Source: Trileptium ribeirensis
Taxonomy: Eukaryota; Nematoda; Enoplea; Enoplida; Thoracostomopsidae
Assembly (NCBI GenBank): GCA_030248225.1
Contig: JASANE010019221.1
Location: forward strand, 1-64,000
Reading direction: 5' to 3'
DNA: 64,000 nt
Below the pieces are notes generated by a model. That model did no database searches and had not been told where the DNA came from. It saw only the letters and a list, made by a program, of their open reading frames with translations. Within the stretch, counting starts at the first letter, position 1; every line of letters starts with the position of its first letter. Shown here piece by piece: positions 44,675 through 56,070 of this stretch. The translations under genes and the position numbers were made by a program.

Positions 44675-45890
44675 TTTTGTCGGAAAATTAGACATTAGTC
44701 GCTGTGTCAGTTGGCTTTTTATTTTTACGTTAATTTTAAACCATTTATAGGCTACTTACTACACATACCTAAAACCCTTAGTGTCGTGAAAATCGGGACC
44801 GTATTAACAAACACGTTGAGATTACTCAAAAGCTATCGCGCAACACAGCAGCAATAAATTAATATGCATAGTGTGTATATTACCTTACGAAGAAATTCGA
44901 TAATCGTCGCGGAACAATCTTCAGCTTTGTGATGTCAACTAATTACGATTAGTGCCCTCAGCTCGATTTGAACATGTTAATAATAATTGCAATTAAAAAT
45001 CGGTGTATAATAGTACATTAACTTTTTTATTTAAAACTCGCAAAAAGGAAAGTTGCGACAACACTAACACAGTTTTTACTTTGCATTGATGTACCTGTAA
45101 ACTTTCTCGCCAAGGTGGACATCGGGTATTCCAGAAGTAATTCTTCACTATGAATTGTGCCGACCGGACACCTTATACTTAGAATAGGGGCCATGCCAAT
45201 TCAGTTTGTATATGAGGTGACATCCGAAGTTTACTATAATGAAAATGAAGCTCAGCTAAACTCAAATTAATGCACCTGGGCCTTACAATGGCGCTTCGGT
45301 AAAGTTTTTCGATGATGCTGTACTGCGTTGACCCAGGCTGTTTTGGATGATAAAGTTGTGAGCTGCGCAAGGGCAGAGGGTTTACTGCTATATGCGTATT
45401 GCTTCATACTTTTTCTCTATGAGAAAATGTAAACAGTCACATGAGATGGTCGTGCAAGCCACTCAACAACCTATCCTAATGAGTTATTTTTTGGATTACT
45501 CGGTTCAGGCATTTTTAAAAGGACCATATAGTGAGCTATGACTCCATCCTCTTGAAAATGAAATCTGTGACAGTTAGTCAACCGTATGTAGTTCGAAAAT
45601 TTTGAACAATTAATCGTCAATCAACATCTGTTATGTAGGTAGTCCGTTCCGTCTAGGTACCAAAGCAATAATGTACAACCCGTCCAAATTGATATCCAGT
45701 GACACCGATAGTATTTTGATATAAAAAACTGCCGACACGAGTGGGTACTCCGAGTTCCAATAGTACGATTTGTGCTTTTGAGTTTGAATATTGTTTGATT
45801 TGAAAATTGTTTTCTGTTCAAATCCAGGTTGGATTTCTAGCGCGGCGACTATCGTTCGCAGAATTCCATTTCGTGTTCGAATGAATCGAA
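44675..45890. other. Non-coding, nothing recognised
   Basis: Open minus-strand frames at 45179-45370 and 45631-45933 lack known-protein character. Confidence 0.35.
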
Positions 45891-46029
45891 ACTGGTTTAG
45901 GGTACGACACTTAGAATACGATAGACTGTTCATTAAAACTGGTTTAGGGTATGATACTTAGAATACGATAGACTATTCATTAAACTGGTTTAGGGTACGA
46001 CACTTAGAATACGATAGACTATTCATTTA
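45891..46029. repeat. Tandem repeat, 46-47 bp x 3
   Basis: actggtttagggtacgacac starts at 45891, 45938 and 45984. Each unit continues ttagaatacgatagact(g/a)ttcatta. Units differ at only a few positions, indicating recent amplification. Confidence 0.9.
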
Positions 46030-46223
46030 CGTATTTCACTTTCGATTGGTGGTGTGTCAAATCTCCCGACGAGTGGACGGTCTTTTTTCCTTCGTGGTAT
46101 GTGAGCTAAGGTTCCGAGTTCATTGAAATCGTTGTAAATAAACCGCTTTGGATATCGGAACGCAACGACCTGCGCAGGCTCGGAACACTGTCGGACCACA
46201 TGGATGTCGCTTTGGTAAGTCAA
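46023..46223 (-). CDS. Candidate exon, minus strand, unknown protein
   Basis: A 66-codon open frame reading VAFRYPKRFIYNDFNELGTL and HIPRRKKDRPLVGRFDTPPI, ending at a TGA at 46023-46025. It is richer in GC than its surroundings and looks like coding sequence. A possible acceptor (CTTACCAAAG before CGACATCC on the minus strand) would make it a last exon. The gene is not recognised, and the stop falls within the last unit of the 46-bp tandem repeat. Confidence 0.3.
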   Translation of the reverse strand: MTYQSDIHVVRQCSEPAQVVAFRYPKRFIYNDFNELGTLAHIPRRKKDRPLVGRFDTPPIESEIRK

Positions 46224-46720
46224 ATAGAGCCGTTGTTACTTTTACCGCGTAACTGAGGTCGAGATGAAGATTATGCATTAATTAACATTTTGGCCAAAGT
46301 CAAACTGAGGGGCGTAAGCAGGGTATGTTTTATGTGCAAAATACGGTGCATTTGCATAAACTTTCAAAAAATGCACAGGTCCGATTTAGGCGATGTTAGT
46401 CAAAACCTCGACGAACGAGAAAATAGTAAAACAAATTCCACACTTAAATCGAATTGGACGGTGAAAGCGTCGATTTAATACCAAATTTTATTCTCAAGTG
46501 ACTATATTAAAACATGTGTCTTTCTCATGGGCAACTCGTTTAGATCGGGTATATGGGTTGACGTTAGTAGCAGATAAAAAAGTGAAAACTTTATGCTTGT
46601 AAGCGTTTCTTCTAAAAAGCACAGTATGTCATAAAAACTCGCAGTGAAATTTAATAATGCACAAAATTCGCATAACTGAAATTTTGAAAAAAGCCCTCCG
46701 CGTAAGATGTATTCAAGTTG
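46030..46720. other. Non-coding, nothing firm
   Basis: A plus-strand frame (46290-46478) with KMHRSDLGDVSQNLDERENS could be a terminal exon after the CACAG at 46377-46378, but nothing confirms it. Confidence 0.25.
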
Positions 46721-46832
46721 TGCCGTTCTCGGTATACTAAGTCTTAGGCTAAGCTGAAGCTCTTACATGAAGCACATACTAAACCTAAGTTCCCTCCCCT
46801 TAGAGCCCCCGCAGTAAGCTATTTTAGGATAT
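46721..46832. repeat. Dispersed repeat R3, copy 3
   Basis: tgccgttctcggtatactaag, then ttaggctaagctgaagctct, then cataaacctaag-type wording; it is related to 20419-20540 and 34223-34330. It lacks the outer inverted repeats of the first copy. Confidence 0.6.
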
Positions 46833-47454
46833 ACCTGTACTCCCTCAGCTTGACTTAAGTCACAAACCAGATTTATTTACAATAACTGTCACTATTACCG
46901 GTATAATTTCAAAACCAGTAAAACACAAAAATGACGATTTGCGGCGTTACACCTTGAACACGCTATTTATTGCACACAGACACACATGATATGGGTTTTG
47001 ATTTCTTAATGCGCACACAATAATTTAATATTGTGACACATTGAAATTTCATCTATTATGATTCATAAAGCACTCCATTGGATAGTAATTTTACCGAATC
47101 CGAACTGCACAAAATGCTTTGAGGAAAATAGCAACATGTGACCACGGATGTAATGTGACGTCAAATTGGATCGCGCGCAATGTGAACGTGATTTTATCGT
47201 AGCCACATTCGTTCATCTGTGTCAAGCAAAAAGCAATTTTCACAAATAATAACAATTCTTTGCGAAATTGCTACAATAACAGGATTGGACGAACTACCAT
47301 TGGGTTTAAAGTCTGTCAGATTGTTACGAAAAAGGCTATTTGTACCACACTGGCTGTAATTTTGATCTTTTACATTTTTAATCTGAGAAAAGACCTAGGG
47401 GTTTAACTGGATTTCCAACAGCATTGGCGGGATTTCAAAAGCCTAAACGACTGA
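46833..47454. other. Non-coding; one small imperfect inverted repeat
   Basis: At about 47142-47203 gtgaccacggatgtaatgtg and the reverse complement gtggctacgataaaatcacg are loosely similar, suggesting a decayed small element. No gene. Confidence 0.3.
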
Positions 47455-47830
47455 GTTGGAGTCAGGGCAGGGTCCAGCAAATTTTTTTGGGTCCAGACTT
47501 ACAATTTGTGGCTCGAGAATTTCACGAGATCTTATACAATAAAGAAACGTAATTATGAAACTCAATTTGACATTATTACATTATTACAAATGTATAAATT
47601 ATTCCCTGCCTGTCCCACGCCAGGATAGACGATGAGGGCCATCCATTAAACCAGCAGCAAGCAACTATATACAGATGTAAACACAAACGGCTCAAAGCCT
47701 GCACTTTGTAATATAATTTATTAGCAGACCCTATGTCTCCGAAGCCGAAACTGCGCTGGGTCCAGCGTGGGTCTACGTAAAAAATATTTGGGTCCAGACC
47801 CACCTGTGGACACAAAAAAAAACTTTGGTT
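47455..47830. repeat. Dispersed repeat R2, copy 2
   Basis: Direct match to 30356-30800: cagggtccagcaaatttttt, ggctcgagaatttcacga, aataaagaaacgtaattat, ctatgtctccgaagccgaaa, aaaaatatttgggtccagac. It is about 70 bp shorter overall. Confidence 0.65.
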
Positions 47831-48652
47831 GGACTATTCCTGTATGGTCTTGTAGGGTCCTATGAATGCTGGTCAAAATGAAAAAAGAACTGTAAATAAT
47901 GTCGTTTTTATCTAAAATATGCATTAGTTGTCTTTTGTTCCTGCCATTATTTTTTGAGATCAGACCTAACGTCTTCGCCGTGGAATAACATGTTCACTCA
48001 CTTGTTTTCACAGTAATATTTAGCCTTTATCTTAAACTTGGTTGTTCACCGATATAGGGCTGCTGTGTACCCGTAGCCGTCATCGGCTAGGGGCATGGAA
48101 AAAGGGCTCATGTGTATTTACCGTTAACTAATGGACGGTCTGTACACCTTAGTTGGCCACGGTCTTTCACTTCGGACAGACAGCCTATATCAAGGACACT
48201 TTGTAGCAGGTTTTTTCATCTTCCAGATAAGTCAACGGAGACGGTTGCATTGTTATGTTTTACTTGTTTATTTACACATGCGACCCTGTTGGCGTGTGCG
48301 TAATTACAATCGACAGTACTCTGCTCTATTGCAAAACTCACTGTTGACGCATATGTTTTGATAATGGCCTGGTAACCACAGCCTGTAAACTCATCAGTGT
48401 CTTAGTGAAACTCAAAAGTGAACAAACGGTGTAAAAAAGTTTCGGCCAATATCGGTCTGGTTTGTACCGAAATATAAATCAGTGTACACATGCATGACAA
48501 CATTTTATCTTAAATACCACACAACTGCAACTGCCACAACAGCTTGGCGTAGAATTTACAATAGCATATAATCGCAGTGACTGCTAACGTATTTAAAGGT
48601 GTGTTAAACTCGGCATAAGTAAAATAAGCTCAATCAAATTAATATAATGTAA
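47831..48652. other. Non-coding, nothing recognised
   Basis: Overlapping short open frames at 48112-48361 have no protein character. Confidence 0.35.
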
Positions 48653-48868
48653 TTAAAAGTTCATAATCAAGATTTTGTAGCGGTTGAATGTGACACTCGG
48701 TCTTAGTACCATATGATGATGACGGACCATATGACGCACCAAATGATCCGGGTTGTCGTGACTGTATCGGTTGGTCGCGACAATTTTTTGCAGAGGACCA
48801 GATGCTAGGACCACAGCGATTAATGAGATAAGAGCAAAAATTGGAACAACACGTGGCTGTGGTAACCT
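48653..48868 (-). CDS. Candidate exon with signal-peptide-like stretch, minus strand
   Basis: Minus-strand frame RLPQPRVVPIFALISLIAVV, then LASGPLQKIVATNRYSHDN, then VRHMVRHHHMVLRP to TAA at 48653. The hydrophobic run with small residues after it (LAVVLAS-like) looks like a secretory signal peptide. There is no in-frame ATG at its start (a TGA lies just upstream), so an upstream exon or a start elsewhere is needed. A second minus-strand frame over the same bases (MMNKVTTATCC...) has its own ATG and stop. Either could be real; neither family is recognised. Confidence 0.25.
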   Translation of the reverse strand, partial: RLPQPRVVPIFALISLIAVVLASGPLQKIVATNRYSHDNPDHLVRHMVRHHHMVLRPSVTFNRYKILIMNF

Positions 48869-51309
48869 TATTCATCATCGGCTGTTGGCGTCTTGACAGT
48901 TTGTTAGCAGCACAGGAAACCCTGGAGACAGCCTGTTATTCTAGAATGAAAATGGGTTGAAGTTACGACCATCAAACCTGTTGTGGCAAAGTAAAAACGA
49001 AGTAATGTATAAAGGTATCACTGTCAGCAAAATTTTTTATCGTGCGTCTTGGTCTATTTTGAAAGGGAAATTAGACTTTTAGTATACGACGAAACTCTCT
49101 GTCCAGAGTGAGATTGAGATTTTTTTGAAATTTTCATAGAAGTTCAAATTCCTAAAGGTTTCAAGGTTGAAATTAACAAAAAAATTCGTGCCCGCCAGAT
49201 TTTGTCCTTTAGCTAATTAACATTTATCGGAAAGTAATTGGGATCATTTTAACTAGTTGTTTCATGTTTGACGTCCACATTTTCAAAGACCTAACAGGCG
49301 GTATGCTGAAGGAATAGTATCACCTTTTGGTCCCGGTTACTTCACAATGCACGCTGAATTATATATAGACGTTACGAGCGTTTATGTAATTTGTGCGGTA
49401 ATGTGTGCCTGAGCAGTTTGGAAGCAGGCACTACAACTAAAGCTGCAGTTGCATTATAGGCTAATATCACCAACATTCTTAGCAGCCGCTGTTTCCCAAC
49501 AGTTTTGTAATTTTGTGTGTCGAGCAACTTAAATCCAAGAATCTGTTGTTCGTTTCTGAGGCCAGATCGACAATATAGCAAATGCGGCTTTGTCTCCTGT
49601 GCAGTTCAGTTAAAACGCAGGCGCTAAACCTGCTATAAGATATATATAGTGTTACCATAGTTTCCAATGTGTAGTGGTCACTAGACGATTACTACTAGTC
49701 ATGACTTGAGTATATGTATGTTATGTTTAGTTTCATGTTAAAATCTGGAATGGGTTCATGCATTTGTTATTATATTCATATATCTGCTTTTTATTTATAC
49801 GTTTTATGGCCGTCGTTGTATCTTTTGTTGTAATGGGCAATTGTAGGTTGATGTTTGTCGATGATAGCTATAAGTGTAATTAGCGTGCGTCGGGTGTTAG
49901 TTGCTGTTCGTCTTATGTTTTTTGCCGTTACAATAACTGAAGAAATTTTTTGCAGCGCAGATTGCGTGTAGTTTTGGATGTATGTACAGTCATATATAGT
50001 AATTTCGTCGGTGATTGCCCGTCAGTCCAATTTGGCTTTGCCCGGTCATAATGCCCGAAGCTTACGGAGTTTTGTTCGATAGCAAAAATGGTGACAATGT
50101 GCCCTGTAGTTGAGCGCGAACAGCTCCAGTCCCATCTTCCGTGTCAAAATGGCAAAAAATAGGCTTTTAAGGGTTCTTTACCAAATCCGGCCATATGGGT
50201 ACCAGTGTTTCGCAGCCTATATCTCGCGACACAGGCTTTGCATCCAAAAATGGAGACCACATTTTGCGTTATCAGATCATCGAGATTTACAACTTTGGTG
50301 ACCACTACTTTTTTATGGTACCAATCCTTCAGCCACTGTGGGCCGAATAGAGTTTGTCGAGCCATCGCCAGAAATGGTTTTCAAAATTCGCGTGTTATTT
50401 CTTGTTTTTATCTTTCAATGAGTGTCTATTCGGTTATCAAGCAACCTAGACATGGTGGTTTTGCTATCTACAGTCCGTCTTGGCTATATTATGTCATATA
50501 GGGTTTTAATGGTTTTACGGTCGACAAACCCAATTTTCAAAATGTTTGTTTTCATTTGTATTATGATTTATTGCATGCAGAATGGTCTATATAAGGATTT
50601 CTGAAGGCTGAAAACCATGATTTTATTATGCAGACTTCAGCGTGAATATTTCATACCTTTTCATGTGTTTTCAGTGGTTTTAAAGTCAATGAACCGATTG
50701 TGTGAAGATAGTCTATCTTCTGTTTTTTGGTTACGTATTGGGTACAGGTCATCAAGATTTGTCTATATAGGCTTCCAGTAGGCTGAATACAATGGCTTGG
50801 TTATCTAGAGACTAGCCCAAATACTTGAACATCGATTCAGCTTGTCAATTTGAATGATATAAAAAAATTATAGAAAAAATTATTTTTTGAAATTTTGGGT
50901 ACCAGTACGTAGTAACTCGAATATCGAAAAAACGTGTGCTGTATGGTCGAAATTCGATATTTCCTGAACCAGCTCGCAGAATGATATCAAAATTATTGCT
51001 ATATCTCCATAATTGACTAATTTCGGGCTGATGGGTTAAGGAAAAGGCCTCTAGATTGCATAGACACGGGTATAAGAAGAGGACAGAAATTAAGCTGGAA
51101 GCGCACGTCCTTCGCTTGCCTCCGCTCCAGAAAATAAACACAGATTTGCCAGTTTTCCCTTGAATTTTGCCAAAATTTTCCCACCGCAGATGGAATAAAT
51201 GTGGCTTGAGAAAAGGGGTCCAAACCTGTAGAGGGCAGCCCTTTATGCTGCAGGCACCTGTGATCAACATGTTTTTTTATGTTATCTTTCCCACCCATCC
51301 GAAACCCTA
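48869..51309. other. Non-coding, nothing recognised
   Basis: AT-rich sequence with short uninformative ORFs. The last 280 bp resemble, in style only, the repeat-like block at 21240-21400. Confidence 0.4.
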
Positions 51310-51510
51310 GATGTGTTCATCATCGTAGCTTATCAGATGTGTTTTATATTACTTGTCTCGTCCAAGATGTGTTTTATCTTAACTTGCCACCAGCTGTGTT
51401 TTATTTGGCATGCCTCCTGATGTGTGTTATCTTGGCTTGCTCCCGTTGTGTTTTATCTTGGCTTGCTCCCAAATCCCGATGTTTTATCGTAGCTTCTTCT
51501 CAGATGCAAA
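51310..51510. repeat. Minisatellite, 26-33 bp x 7
   Basis: gatgtgttttatcttggctt-type units start at about 51310, 51336, 51366, 51393, 51419, 51445 and 51478. The period near 27 bp keeps a frame open, giving D-V-F-Y-L-x-C-L-x nine-residue steps in the ORF 51279-51563. I read the ORF as a by-product of the repeat. Confidence 0.8.
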
Positions 51511-52861
51511 ACCTGTTTGGGTGCCTGAGTGCACAAGTCCAAGTTATAGATATTTGGCTCTAGTGACTATGCACAATCGGTGTGTATAAGGAAAGAAACT
51601 GCTGAGAGCTGAGGATACAGCGGCGATAAGCCTAGGCGCAAATACCGCAGGGGCGGGGGAAGAGGGCCCTGGTCCCCAATATTTTGCAGATCATACATAA
51701 CAAATTTCGCATCTATTCAACTTGCAAATCTAAATATCTAATGCCCTCCGCCAGTGTTAAGGACGGATTTGCGCCGATGGCGATTGCAGTACTTAGGTTT
51801 AGGAATAATTTATGTATCTTCAGGTTTAAACGTATGTTGGACGTTCGAGTTACAAAATGTACCTTTTTTACAATGTAAGTTTTACCCATCTGTCTGTATT
51901 AAAGTTTGTTGGAGATTTATGTTCATATACATTAGTGTTTATAATATCTAAACAACGTAGAACATTTCTTTTATAATATATGTATGTATGTTCAAGATTT
52001 ATGCTCAAACACATTAGTATAATAAGCAGTGTAGTTGGTTTCTTTTTCAGTATATATATAGTATATATATATAGAATGTGAAACGTAACGATGAAATGAA
52101 AACAAATTATGTAAAGACAGATATTTCGTAGACTTGTTTATAAATACGTTTGTTGTAGTAATTCAATATATATATTGCTTGTACTTAGTATATATTTAAA
52201 GTAGTATAAATTAGTATATATTTAAAGGAGTATAAAAATCATAATATACAAAACTTCGAGTTAATACGCAATAAACAAGTTGACCACACCTAGTTTTCTC
52301 TGTATCTGTTATGCAAACGGCAACAAAAATGGTTATGTATAATACGTATATATTTATTCGTTTGAAAAAATCAGCGTTGCTTTTTTCCTCTAAACATAAA
52401 CGGCGATTTAATATTAGGAATGTTTAGGAGGGTATTGCGTCTGTTTAGTTAGAGCCTTGCCTATTGATTCCGATTCTGACGCTTCCCCATCCGAAAATAT
52501 TTATATCTAAGGGGTCGCAAGCTATTCAAAAGTGGAGGGATCGCTTGTTAACAGAATCATTTTATTACAATTCCGTCAGTTGATTCTTGACGTTGTTCAG
52601 TAGCAAATGGAGCAGCGACCCTGGACTCTGGCGACGTCGTGGGCACGGCTCAGCAGTTAATCTAAGTTTTTTCGCGTCAAGCTGTCGTTTGATGCTTTCG
52701 GAAATTCAAATAATTTGTTTTGCAATTGTAAATTGCGGGAACACGGCACCCAAATGACCTTTTTTCGTGGAGCGTCGTTAAGTAATATCGTGGACCGCCA
52801 CACTTGATGTGTGTAATCTTGTAAGTGTTGAATAAAATTGGCTGAATAATGTGTTTCAAAC
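51511..52861. other. Non-coding; TA-rich microsatellite patch
   Basis: A (ta)n-like run cagtatatatatagtatata at about 52050. No gene recognised. Confidence 0.4.
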
Positions 52862-52987
52862 CATAGGCGTAGCCGGTGGGACGAAGATCAAAAACAAAGA
52901 ATATGTATTTTCAAATACAAAATCGAAAACCTCTTAAATTTCGTGGAAACTATTTTGTGTGTAGACCTCCTGTTGTCTGCGCCTCTG
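52862..52987. mobile_element. 126-bp putative hAT-type MITE, decayed ends
   Basis: Left end CATAGGCGTAGCCGGTGGGA; right end, reverse complemented, CAGAGGCGCAGACAACAGGA. They agree at the CAxAGGCGxAGxC core. Flanking 8-mers tttcaaac and ttttgggc match at only 4 of 8. The left end also resembles the hAT end at 58248-58262. Confidence 0.4.
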
Positions 52988-54130
52988 TTTTGGGCTTGAC
53001 GTATTGATAATTCGAGCGGTGTTTTTTTATACACCAAATACCTACGGTGAGTGTACAATTCTTTGTGTAAACATGAAATTTGTGTTTTGTTTCATTTTGG
53101 TTTTTGTGCGGGACACTTCTAAGGCATTTCTTCTGGGCACATTTACTATTTTTTAAAGTTTGTGCAGTGTTGTAATACAGTAATTATGCGATCACATAGT
53201 TACGTCCAACACATAGCACGGCCAACTGGTTATTTAGACAATATATGGAATCACTAGAGTAAGATCTTTCTGCTTATCGTATTTCTTTCTTTATACGAAC
53301 AAGTCACTCTATCACTTACGCATGCATAATTTTACAACTAACATTATAGTTTAGGACATCAAATATGGCGGAATGCGGTGGGCCAGTTGTGAGCAGCGTT
53401 CCCAATTTACAACTGCAAAGGTTATTTTTCAACTGGCAACTATCAGTTCAATCTATTTAGCCGAACCCCACGATGCGTGGCTGCCGCTCCAACCAACTAA
53501 GATATTCTGGCAACGCCCCTGTTCCAAGATATTTAAAAAGCCGTATTCTAAAATTTTTGCACTGCCAAAATATTCTTTTAAAATTGAAAGAACAATTCCT
53601 TGCAATTTTAAAGAATTATTTTTCCGAAATATATTGTTGGTTTGTTTAAATTTCAGTAAAATTTCTAAGAGTAGTTCTTTGAGTTTTAAAAGAATACCTG
53701 TTTGTGCAAAAATGATAGAATACTTCTCCTAAATTTCATGGAAAGTGTTTGAATCCACATTTATTTTAGGAGTCTTATTGCACTGCGCTAGACATTTGAC
53801 GTTTACTGCAACCCAGAGTGCGTCGTGCAGAAATTCGCGTTCACATTTCTGTAACTCTTGCTCACATTTTTGTGAAAGCGAACATGGGCTCTGTGATGTA
53901 CGAATTCAATTTGCGTACGTCCACATTTGTCCACTTCAGACGTTTGTCCGAGTTCATGAAATAACATGCTGAATCGGATAGACATGTTCATGGTCTATTT
54001 GCATATTAGAGTGTACGAGAAAGACGCGATTGGTAATCGCTTTTCAGTATTACGCGGTCAGCAAACTGCTGCTAAATAGTAAAATAGTCACCGCGAACAG
54101 CACCTACACGTTGCTGAACGCAAATCCTAT
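52988..54130. other. Non-coding; one 119-codon open frame
   Basis: The plus-strand frame 53373-53732 is open for 119 codons but is Lys/Phe/Ser-rich with recurring K-I-F and is probably chance in AT-rich DNA. Confidence 0.35.
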
Positions 54131-54138
54131 ACGCGGAC

Positions 54139-55302
54139 CAGGGAATAACCGGAACCAGCAACCGGAATCGTTCACTTAAACCGGATCCGGGACCGGAACC
54201 TGGTCTTTGAAACCTATATATAGTGAAACAGATAAAGGAAGAAATGCAGGTACAGTGGATGTAAAATGTGTTAAAAATAACTTTTACATTAAACTTAATG
54301 TATTGTGATGGCATTATTGCCTTTCCGGAACTTTAAAAAGACTGAGGAAGCTAAATAATGCTCATTTATCACTATGTCAGTTTTTGGACCCCCAGGCAAA
54401 AATGCCTTCCACTATACATCCTTGCATATATTGCGTCAAAATGAATATGGCTATAACGCATGGAGCGTAGAATAAACACTTTCGCTCTGTAGCAGAAACA
54501 CTCGCTCTGTTTCCAGTCGCATCCCTTTACTTCACATACGTTTGTTACATGTTATTCTGTTGGAAACTTGACATTATTGGTTTATATGGTTCTAATATAA
54601 AATAATTGAAGGTACATATATATAATTTTCTGATCAGTGGTCAGAGACACTGTTTAGGCTAGCGTTGGGCAACCAATGTCCATCCATTAGATGACAATGA
54701 TGATAACTTTCTAATCACAATGCTATAAATGAAACCGACTGTTATTCTGCTCGCACAGTTTCAATGAATGCAGTTCATTGCCAAGGACGCAGTTGCTGGC
54801 TACGTTGCAGATAACGTTACTTTATATACTTCAATGTAAACTGATTTACAAACTTTGCTTGTGCTTGACGCAATTTATGTTAGCCAAGCTTAAGCTAAGT
54901 ACTTATACGTGATCCATACTCTGTTACCGAGTTGGACCGGTTTAATTCGAACATACCACGCAAATTTCTGAATGTGCAAAATACCTGCTGCAAGCATCCA
55001 CCTGGCTTTGTTTTGTTAACAAACTCCTACAGGTTAACATAAAAATTCCTACTGAAATTATGTGTCCTACTTACGTTTCACACTGTAAATTGTTAAACTA
55101 ATCTAGTCGTTTGCTTGGTTGTATTGGAATTTGATCATTGTGTATATGTTACATGTTTGGACCACAGCTGAAGCAAAAATGTGGGAAATTTCTTACAAAA
55201 GTTTTTAAACCGGAATTCCGGTTCCGGTATGATTTTTGCCCTTTGCCGGAACCGCAACCGGAACACGATTTTCGCCGGAACCGGAATTGCGGTTACTCCC
55301 TG
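54139..55302 (+). mobile_element. Non-autonomous hAT-type transposon, copy 3
   Basis: Left end CAGGGAATAACCGGAACCAG (54139); right end, reverse complemented, CAGGGAGTAACCGCAATTCC (55302). Flanks are acgcggac (54131-54138) and acgggaca (55303-55310), which match if one base was lost. Length is 1164 bp. Internally co-linear with 27822-28862 and retaining the 105 bp missing there (around 54732-54835). Subterminal CCGGAACC boxes as in the other copies. No transposase. Confidence 0.88.
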
Positions 55303-55310
55303 ACGGGACA

Positions 55311-55979
55311 TGATGGAAACTCGTGATTTTTGCGCGTTCATCGCTTCTACGATCGTGAACAACAATCTAGGTTTATGAATCTAAAGTGCGGTGTGGTCTT
55401 GTCCTGCATCACCTATTTGAATATAAAAATTAATGCACATCGTTTGTCGAGCTGAGATAGGTGGTTTTCGTGTATATTCCGAATTGCTTATCAAGACTTC
55501 GCGGATAGGGCCGTCAAAATGTTCCCATAGAAGAATATTTATATACTGACGTATGTATGAAGAATAACAGTTTTTGAAATTATGTCTAGCGTAATTCTAA
55601 GCAGTATTTGGTAAGCATTAGCATATCTTGTGTTTTCTGTAACAGTTACCGACAGAACGTATATATATAATATCTACATTTTTATGGGCGTAATGGCAAT
55701 GGGTTCACGGGAGTCCGGATCAATTTTCCGAATTTTGGGATGCAGGGTTTATATAAAACAAATGTCCTACGCCAATTTTATCAATCTGCGATCACGTTTC
55801 CGTTGCAGATTTGTAGTATGCATTTCATGTTCACGTCCACTTTTAAACCTGTTGGCCCATGATAATCTCGTTCGGACCAATCTTCACGTTTTTAGTGTGT
55901 GGTTACGCTCATGCATGTTTTTTAATTTAATCAAATATTACGTCATAATTCGTGACAGAGAAAAGCGATAGGTACAAGT
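55311..55979. other. Non-coding, nothing recognised
   Basis: A 113-codon open frame (55630-55971) has no known domain. Confidence 0.35.
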
Positions 55980-56070
55980 TAAGATGCGTTCACACGTTCA
56001 AATTATTAACGCAAAATTTTAGCTCATTCTAATTTTGGTCTAAAATTTTGAACGTGTAAACGTAGCTTTA
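55980..56070. mobile_element. 91-bp MITE with inverted ends
   Basis: Left TAAGATGCGTTCACACGTTC and right, reverse complemented, TAAAGCTACGTTTACACGTT share a TAAxGxxxCGTT(C/T)ACACGTTCAA pattern; the arms extend into aaaatttta on both sides. A half-copy lies at 57410-57442 (aaaactttgcacgtgtgaac then acagcttta). Confidence 0.65.

Noticed and set aside
47142..47203. Possible small inverted repeat
   Set aside because: Arms agree too poorly to call an element; mentioned only as a weak note in the region entry.
53373..53732. 119-codon plus-strand ORF
   Set aside because: Low-complexity Lys/Phe/Ser wording from AT-rich DNA; no motif or conserved pattern.
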